A stretch of DNA of 5,304 nt, from the NCBI GenBank assembly GCA_021160785.1, contig JAGHBX010000667.1, positions 1 through 5,304 of the forward strand, read 5' to 3'. The stretch comes from Planctomycetota bacterium. Its GTDB lineage: Bacteria; Planctomycetota; Phycisphaerae; Sedimentisphaerales; Anaerohalosphaeraceae. Below the pieces are notes generated by a model that was not told the origin of the DNA, searched no databases, and saw nothing but the letters and a program-made list of their open reading frames with translations. Positions 1 through 3,151 of this stretch are shown in pieces. A program made the translations under genes and the position numbers. The stretch's first letter is position 1; each line of letters begins with the position of its first letter.

Positions 1-1
1 G

Positions 2-127
2 CCGATCCTTGTGTTCAAGAGATCCTATTCGCTGTACTATCTTGGGCAGTACGGTCCTGAGTTTGATGTTTTTGCCAGGGCTCAAGATGAAGCGGCGCCC
101 GATGAGTTCGGACCGGCCGCCGTGTAG
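2..127 (+). CDS. C-terminal end of an unrecognised protein (5' end outside the window)
   Basis: Frame 2 is open from the window edge to a TAG at 125-127, giving the last 41 residues of a protein. The segment contains an aromatic-rich stretch, SYSLYYLGQYGPEFDVF, followed by an acidic, alanine/proline-rich tail ending GPAAV. That composition looks like a genuine folded end plus a disordered tail. I do not recognise the family and assign no function. The opposite strand is also open here, as a continuation of the IS110 transposase frame. However, its translation lacks the acidic residue-containing motif expected next in IS110 transposases, so I prefer the plus-strand reading. The stop codon lies inside a perfect hairpin (112-135) that also marks the border with the IS110 remnant, so the natural C-terminus may have been altered by the rearrangement. 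Confidence 0.5.
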   Translation, partial: PILVFKRSYSLYYLGQYGPEFDVFARAQDEAAPDEFGPAAV

Positions 128-135
128 CGGCCGGT
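112..135. repeat. Perfect 9-bp inverted repeat (hairpin) at the gene/IS110 border
   Basis: ACCGGCCGC (112-120) and GCGGCCGGT (127-135) are exact reverse complements separated by a 6-nt loop. The upstream gene's stop codon sits in the loop and first stem base, and the recognisable IS110 transposase frame stops at the other arm. No T-run follows on either strand, so it is not a canonical intrinsic terminator, although a strong GC stem could still slow polymerase or protect a 3' end. It may be the hairpin at which the transposase was truncated, or an old target: several IS110-family elements are known to insert in or near palindromic repeats. Confidence 0.6.
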
Positions 136-265
136 GTGCGGCGATTTTGGCGGGCGTGTTGCGGATGGTAAACCTCGCAATCTCCTCGTGTCCGGGATAA
201 TTTACTGCGACTGTGTGTTCTTTTTTGTGTGTGTCCATGCCAACATAGGTTATACTTGTGTTCAC
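134..265 (-). pseudogene. IS110-family transposase, N-terminal fragment
   Basis: Read on the minus strand from a GTG at 265-263, the frame gives VNTSITYVGMDTHKKEHTVA and continues through an NYPGHEEIARF-like stretch to NTPAKIAAH. This is the characteristic start of an IS110-family (DEDD, RuvC-fold) transposase. The first catalytic Asp is residue 11 in the GMDTHKKEH motif. A good Shine-Dalgarno sequence, AAAGGAG (278-272), lies 6 nt before the GTG and supports this start. Family members are roughly 300-400 residues long, whereas here the similarity ends after about 44 residues at a GC hairpin. The Glu and the two later Asp residues of the DEDD site, and the C-terminal Tnp domain with its serine, are all missing, so this is an inactive relic. 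The frame happens to stay open to the window edge, but that extension reads like the antisense of another gene. Confidence 0.8.
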
Positions 266-399
266 GACCGGCTCCTTTCATTGTATGCGGCTCTGCTACC
301 GCAAGGTAATAACCCGCGACTACCGGCGGCTACGCACCGCCTTGTCGCATGCACCTGTTTATCAGATCATGACGACCTTTGCAATCAGGCGCCGGTCGT
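264..399. repeat. 9-bp inverted repeat bracketing the IS110 non-coding end
   Basis: ACGACCGGC (264-272) is the exact reverse complement of GCCGGTCGT (391-399). The left arm overlaps the transposase GTG start and its spacer. The right arm lies just upstream of the next plus-strand gene. Pairing would close a ~118-nt internal region that itself contains a GGCGG/CCGCC stem (325-329 with 337-341, 7-nt loop). This may be RNA structure in the IS110 end. A chance match in GC-rich DNA remains possible. Confidence 0.4.
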
Positions 400-407
400 T
401 CCATATT
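379..407 (+). promoter_or_regulatory. Weak candidate promoter for the glycoside-hydrolase-like fragment
   Basis: TTGCAA (379-384) and CATATT (402-407) are spaced by 17 bp, each with partial fit to the sigma-70 -35 and -10 consensus. A transcript would start at about 414, just before the AAGGG ribosome binding site (420-424) of the gene at 434. The site lies at the presumed outer edge of the IS110 remnant, so it could be host or element sequence. This is a pattern match only. Confidence 0.25.
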
Positions 408-433
408 TTCTACGGATTGAAGGGATGTCCGGC

Positions 434-733
434 ATGAGAATAATACGATTATTGTTTCTTGTGCCGGGCATTTTTCTGTTGGCGCCTTGTGCGCTGGGCG
501 GAGAGCATGTTTTCAGCGTTGAGGGCAAGAAGACATATCTTGACGGGCGGAAGTTTCTTGTTATCGGTTTGCGTTGCTCGAATGCTTTGATTTCGGATGA
601 GACGACGAGGCAGTTGATTGATAATCTCGATGAGTTCGCCAGCTACGGGATTAATACTGTGAGTGTTTTCTTTATGGGCTCGCGGTTCGGGGATGTCAAA
701 GGGTATCGAGAGGATGGTTCGATTGATCCTTGA
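434..733 (+). pseudogene. Exported glycoside-hydrolase-like protein, N-terminal fragment
   Basis: The ATG at 434 is preceded by AAGGG (420-424) at a 9-nt distance. The in-frame ATG at 425 would abut that site, and reading further upstream only enters the IS110 remnant. Residues 1-23 form a signal peptide: MRII start, then the hydrophobic run LLFLVPGIFLLAPCALG. The mature part has YLDGRKFLVIGLRCSNAL (a beta-strand carrying the 'desired object' motif seen at the start of many TIM-barrel glycosidases). It continues with a helix LIDNLDEFASYGINTV, then SVFFMGSRFGD. This looks like the first beta/alpha units of a cellulase-type (GH5-like) barrel, and I infer a secreted or periplasmic polysaccharide hydrolase. 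The natural protein should be several hundred residues long. Here it stops after EDGSIDP at a TGA (731-733) created where it joins the IS1595 transposase, so no catalytic residues remain. Confidence 0.6.
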
Positions 734-1536
734 TGAGTCCCCAGAATCCATCGCTTGAGCAGGCTGGATACTCGGTGCACGCCTGGCATGGAGACGTGAG
801 CGGGGTCCCCCGATGATGACAGCACGGTTTTCTTACGGGTGTATCCATGTTTATGCAGATCGTTGTAACCACCCCAACCATCGGTAAGTACCACCGGGCC
901 GGGTATCACCATATCGCAGACAAACGGCATCAGATTTTCACCTGATGCATCGGGGATATAACGCATTCGTACCCGCCCAAAACCTTTGGGCTCTCTGGCC
1001 TCCACAGCAATTACCACAATGCATTTACTGGTGCCACGACCGCGTTTTCCGCCTTTTTTGACACCTCCGACCAGAGTCTCGTCAACCTCCACATCACCCG
1101 ACAACGGCTCACGTTCGGCACGCACCATTGCCACTCGGTATCGTTGCAGCATTGTCCAGGCAACTCGATAGCTGGTACCCAACGTACGCTCAAGAGTCTT
1201 GGCCGACAAGCCATTTTTGGCAGTGGTTAAGTGCCAGCCAGCCTCAAACCACGTTGTCAATGGCGTTCGTGTTTTGTCCAGAATCGTGCCTGTAGTAACT
1301 GACGTCTGATGGCGACAACTGGGGCATACCAGCCGACCGCGTGTCTGATGCCATGGCTCTGTAGTAATCTGACATGCCGGACAGAAGAATCCATTTGGCC
1401 AGCGAAGTTGTTCCAAGTAGGCGGCACACGCTTCATCATCGGGAAACATTTCCACGAATTCACGATATGTACGCGGGTAGTCACGACCCGCCACCAGTGA
1501 CGGCTGTATTGCTACTTTATCATTTGAGGACTTCAT
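643..1536 (-). pseudogene. IS1595-family transposase, C-terminally truncated
   Basis: This is a DDE-type cut-and-paste transposase of the IS1595 (ISXO2-like) family. The N-terminal part (about residues 20-80) holds a zinc ribbon with paired cysteines C52/C55 and C71/C74, preceded by the usual RWPNGFFCPAC context. The catalytic core follows: GDVEVDETLVGG gives D152, VLTDGWGGY gives D219, and VHRVSSLLKRW gives H254 and K261, the DDHK pattern of this family. Similarity ends at GTHQG (residue 270, at ~727). The remaining 27 codons are read from the antisense of the glycoside-hydrolase-like fragment, to a TAG at 643-645. Intact members continue for roughly 40-50 more residues, so the C-terminus and the element end beyond it are missing. 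The ATG at 1536 has no convincing Shine-Dalgarno. It lies 18 nt after the dhaK stop in the same frame, so any expression may depend on dhaK transcription. Activity is unlikely. Confidence 0.85.
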
Positions 1537-1554
1537 CCCTAACTGAATTTGATA
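727..1554 (-). mobile_element. IS1595-family element remnant
   Basis: The remnant spans from the junction with the glycoside-hydrolase-like fragment (~727-735) to just beyond the transposase start. Only 18 nt separate the transposase ATG from the dhaK stop, which leaves little room for a normal terminal inverted repeat on that side. The opposite end is clearly lost with the transposase C-terminus. I found no matching terminal inverted repeats and no target-site duplication, and the two flanks (a glycosidase fragment and dhaK) are different genes. This is a decayed and rearranged copy rather than a clean insertion. Confidence 0.6.
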
Positions 1555-2553
1555 TTACATTTTCAGGGCGGGGCTGTTGGAGGGGGCGTCCCAGAGTTGT
1601 AGGAGTTCGTCGTCCATTCTGGCTATTACCATCTGGAAGCCGCCCATTTCCTGTACGGTCAGGAACTCGCCGACGAGGGATCTGGCTAATGTGATGCCCT
1701 TTTCGTTTAGCAGTTGGTTTACTCGCCGCAGGATGACGCACTGTTCCATTAGTGTTGTCGAGCCGACGCCGTTTATCATGACGAGCAGCTTTTCGCCCTT
1801 TTTGATGTCGAGGTCTTTCAGGAGCATGTCGAGCATGATCTCTGCTGTTTTGTCGGCGGTTTCCAGGTCCATTTCGCCTTGGCCGGCTTCGCCGTGCTGA
1901 CCCATGCCGACGTTCATTCGTCCGGCGGGTACTTCGGCAATGATCTGGTCGGTGGCGGGGTGCGAGGCGCTGGATACGGCGACTGCTAATGTGGCCATGT
2001 TTTTTTCCATGCGCTCGGCAATTTCGAGGCACTCATCCAGCGAACAGCCCTTCTCGGCGGCTGCGCCTGCGACTTTGATGACGAACAGGCAGCCCGAGAG
2101 TCCTCGCCGGTCTTTGGGGTCCTGGCGGCTGGGTGCGGAGATGTCTTCGTGGGTGAGGATCTGCTTGACGTTGAGGCCTTCCTTTTTTGCCATCTGCATG
2201 ACTACGTTTGCGCTCATGACGTCGCCTTCGTGGTTTAGTACGACAAAGAGCACGCCGGCGTCTCGGTTGGCCATGCGGATTGCTTCGATTACGCGCGGCG
2301 GGCCGGGTGCGGCGAAGACCTCGCCGGGCACGCTTATATCGAGCATGCCATCGCCCACGAAACCGCTAAGGGCGGGCTCGTGGCCGCTGCCGCCCAGGGT
2401 AACCAGTGCGACCTTGTCTTTGGGCTTGTCCTTTTTGCGAACGACGAGGTTGTCGCCGGTCAGTTTGATCTGGTTGTTGTGGGCCAGGGCGAAACCCTCT
2501 AACAGTTCGTTTACCAGATTGTCCGGTTTGTTTACGAATTTTTTCGATGCCAT
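1555..2553 (-). CDS. dhaK: Dihydroxyacetone kinase subunit DhaK (substrate-binding subunit)
   Basis: In this family DhaK binds a short ketose such as dihydroxyacetone as a hemiaminal on a histidine, and a phosphate is delivered by DhaL or a fused ATP domain. It is a cytosolic protein. The sequence shows the N-terminal K-domain features (numbered from the longer ATG at 2559): LGGSGHEPALSGFVGDGMLD with H60, LNHEGDVMSANV with D113, and VGMGQHGEAGQGEM with H222, the covalent substrate-binding histidine. It ends LWDAPSNSPALKM, as expected for a complete subunit. I prefer the second ATG (2553-2551, MASKKF), giving 332 residues. AAAGGA (2567-2562) lies 8 nt from it but only 2 nt from the first ATG. 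Bacterial DhaK proteins are usually ~330-356 residues. No DhaL or DhaM follows; a transposase remnant does. The canonical GIHGEPG reads GQHGEAG, and the N-Y before GD reads N-H-E, so the physiological substrate may be another ketose. The gene is the second in an operon with the VOC gene. Confidence 0.92.
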   Translation of the reverse strand: MASKKFVNKPDNLVNELLEGFALAHNNQIKLTGDNLVVRKKDKPKDKVALVTLGGSGHEPALSGFVGDGMLDISVPGEVFAAPGPPRVIEAIRMANRDAGVLFVVLNHEGDVMSANVVMQMAKKEGLNVKQILTHEDISAPSRQDPKDRRGLSGCLFVIKVAGAAAEKGCSLDECLEIAERMEKNMATLAVAVSSASHPATDQIIAEVPAGRMNVGMGQHGEAGQGEMDLETADKTAEIMLDMLLKDLDIKKGEKLLVMINGVGSTTLMEQCVILRRVNQLLNEKGITLARSLVGEFLTVQEMGGFQMVIARMDDELLQLWDAPSNSPALKM

Positions 2554-2561
2554 TTGCATTT

Positions 2562-2567
2562 TCCTTT
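2562..2567 (-). promoter_or_regulatory. Ribosome binding site that decides the dhaK start
   Basis: On the minus strand AAAGGA lies 2 nt before the ATG at 2559 and 8 nt before the ATG at 2553. The second spacing is normal, so translation probably begins at 2553 with MASKKF. This mirrors the MASAKF start of the upstream gene. Confidence 0.6.
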
Positions 2568-2587
2568 CCGCTGATGGGTGGAGGAGA

Positions 2588-2908
2588 TTATTTGGTTTCC
2601 ATGAGTTCGATTAGTGCGTCGCCGTCGGTGATAAATGCCACGCGGATGGTGTCGGTGGCGTCGAACGGGGCGATGAGGACGTTTTGATCTTTGAGGGCGG
2701 CTTCGAGGCTTTCGACCATAAATGCTGCGTGGCACTTGGTTTTCAGGTCGCCCGGCATTGGGCTGTCAGGCTCGAAGCGGAGGAATTCGATTCCGTAGGG
2801 GTGGGATTCGGGGTCTGTGACGTGGACTCCGGCTCCTTCGATAAAAATTTCGTTTTCGGCTTTGGCGGCTGTGGGGACGCCGAAATGGTGAAACTTAGCT
2901 GATGCCAT
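2588..2908 (-). CDS. Small VOC (glyoxalase/bleomycin-resistance fold) family protein
   Basis: A 106-residue cytosolic protein with no signal peptide. It begins MASAKFHHFGVPT, has a central YGIEFLRFEPDSPMP segment, then KCHAAFMVESLEAALK, and ends with DGDALIELMETK. This order of short beta-alpha-beta-beta-beta units is typical of the vicinal oxygen chelate fold. Possible metal ligands at the usual places are H8, E41, H60 and E101. The protein is slightly shorter than the common 120-140 residues but appears complete. The start is supported by AAAGGAT (2921-2915), 6 nt before the ATG. Its stop is about 34 nt upstream of the preferred dhaK start on the same strand, so the two are very likely cotranscribed. 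A role in handling a ketose or a reactive carbonyl compound alongside DhaK (isomerase, lyase or detoxification) is inference. The fold alone does not give the reaction. Confidence 0.7.
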   Translation of the reverse strand: MASAKFHHFGVPTAAKAENEIFIEGAGVHVTDPESHPYGIEFLRFEPDSPMPGDLKTKCHAAFMVESLEAALKDQNVLIAPFDATDTIRVAFITDGDALIELMETK

Positions 2909-2959
2909 GTTGATATCCTTTCATTATATAGATTTTTGCAGCAATATCACGATTCAGGG

Positions 2960-2987
2960 ATTCTATTGCATTGTGGGCAATTTGCAA
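2960..2987 (-). promoter_or_regulatory. Candidate promoter for the VOC-dhaK operon
   Basis: On the minus strand TTGCAA (2987-2982) and TAGAAT (2965-2960) are separated by 16 bp and fit the sigma-70 pattern well. They place a transcript start near 2953, about 45 nt before the VOC start codon, which leaves room for its ribosome binding site. A TATAAT at 2928-2923 is a better -10 by sequence, but it would start the transcript within the ribosome binding site and has no clear -35. Confidence 0.4.
2966..2987. repeat. Imperfect dyad overlapping the VOC-dhaK promoter (possible operator)
   Basis: TTGCATTG (2966-2973) pairs with CAATTTGCAA (2978-2987) with a 2-nt bulge and a central TGGG. The dyad fills the spacer and the -35 hexamer of the candidate minus-strand promoter, the position expected for a repressor operator. 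No regulator gene is in the window, so a function is only suggested. Confidence 0.3.
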
Positions 2988-3067
2988 GTGTTTTTTGGTC
3001 CGTCAAAAGGCAAAAAGACGATAGAGTACAGTTGTGAAAGGGGGGCGGCAAAATGCGTTATCTTTCC

Positions 3068-3096
3068 TTGTGGAATCGCGGCGAATCTGGTATATT
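3068..3096 (+). promoter_or_regulatory. Candidate promoter 1 for the HZS_alpha-like gene
   Basis: TTGTGG (3068-3073) and TATATT (3091-3096) have a 17-bp spacer. The -10 is preceded by TGG, giving an extended -10 element (TGnTATATT). The transcript would start near 3103, leaving a leader of about 50 nt before the ATG at 3152. Confidence 0.4.
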
Positions 3097-3122
3097 GGTA
3101 ACTGGATTTATAGACTTATAAT
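3095..3122 (+). promoter_or_regulatory. Candidate promoter 2 for the HZS_alpha-like gene
   Basis: A perfect TATAAT at 3117-3122 has TTGGTA (3095-3100) upstream with a 16-bp spacer. The transcript would start near 3129, just ahead of the ribosome binding site at 3139-3147. It overlaps the end of candidate promoter 1, and both could be used. Confidence 0.4.
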
Positions 3123-3138
3123 GCGTTTTGAGAAAGTC

Positions 3139-3147
3139 AGGAAAAGG
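3139..3147 (+). promoter_or_regulatory. Ribosome binding site of the HZS_alpha-like gene
   Basis: AGGAAAAGG contains two Shine-Dalgarno-like cores. The first (AGGA) is 9 nt from the ATG at 3152. The second (AAAGG) is 4 nt from it and 10 nt from the alternative ATG at 3158. Either start keeps the signal peptide. An in-frame TAA at 3119-3121 rules out a much longer protein. Confidence 0.55.
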
Positions 3148-3151
3148 CATA

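Larger units (their letters stand above)
134..399 (-). mobile_element. IS110-family element remnant (transposase start plus non-coding end)
   Basis: The fragment consists of the first ~130 bp of the transposase gene and the non-coding DNA upstream of it (266 to about 400). In the IS110 group proper (as opposed to the IS1111 group) the bridge RNA is encoded in the end upstream of the transposase, so this non-coding stretch is where such an RNA would lie. It shows several small inverted repeats: 264-272 with 391-399, 325-329 with 337-341, and TACC-GCAA-GGTA at about 297-308. The outer boundary is not visible as a sequence signature. I place it before the ribosome binding site of the next gene at ~420. 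The rest of the element is absent. Confidence 0.5.

Noticed and set aside
112..150. Hairpin at 112-135 as a rho-independent terminator
   Set aside because: The stem is strong, but no T-run follows it on either strand.
15..281. 88-residue minus-strand ORF starting at 281
   Set aside because: It is a frame shifted relative to the real IS110 transposase reading (GTG at 265). Its sequence is basic and low in hydrophobic residues, whereas the GTG frame gives a recognisable transposase start.
134..433. N-terminal extension of the glycoside-hydrolase-like ORF back to an ATG at 134
   Set aside because: The extension is the antisense of the IS110 transposase start and its upstream end, it is rich in cysteine and arginine, and a signal peptide with a well-placed ribosome binding site begins at 434.
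1520..2032. 170-residue minus-strand ORF overlapping dhaK
   Set aside because: It is an out-of-frame reading inside dhaK with a very high Arg/His content and no ribosome binding site.
1904..2614. 236-residue plus-strand ORF opposite dhaK
   Set aside because: It is antisense to a clear, conserved dhaK gene. The serine- and arginine-rich composition is that of a shadow frame.
2923..2928. TATAAT on the minus strand as the VOC promoter -10
   Set aside because: Transcription would start inside the ribosome binding site at 2921-2915 and no fitting -35 is present. The pair at 2960-2987 is more plausible.
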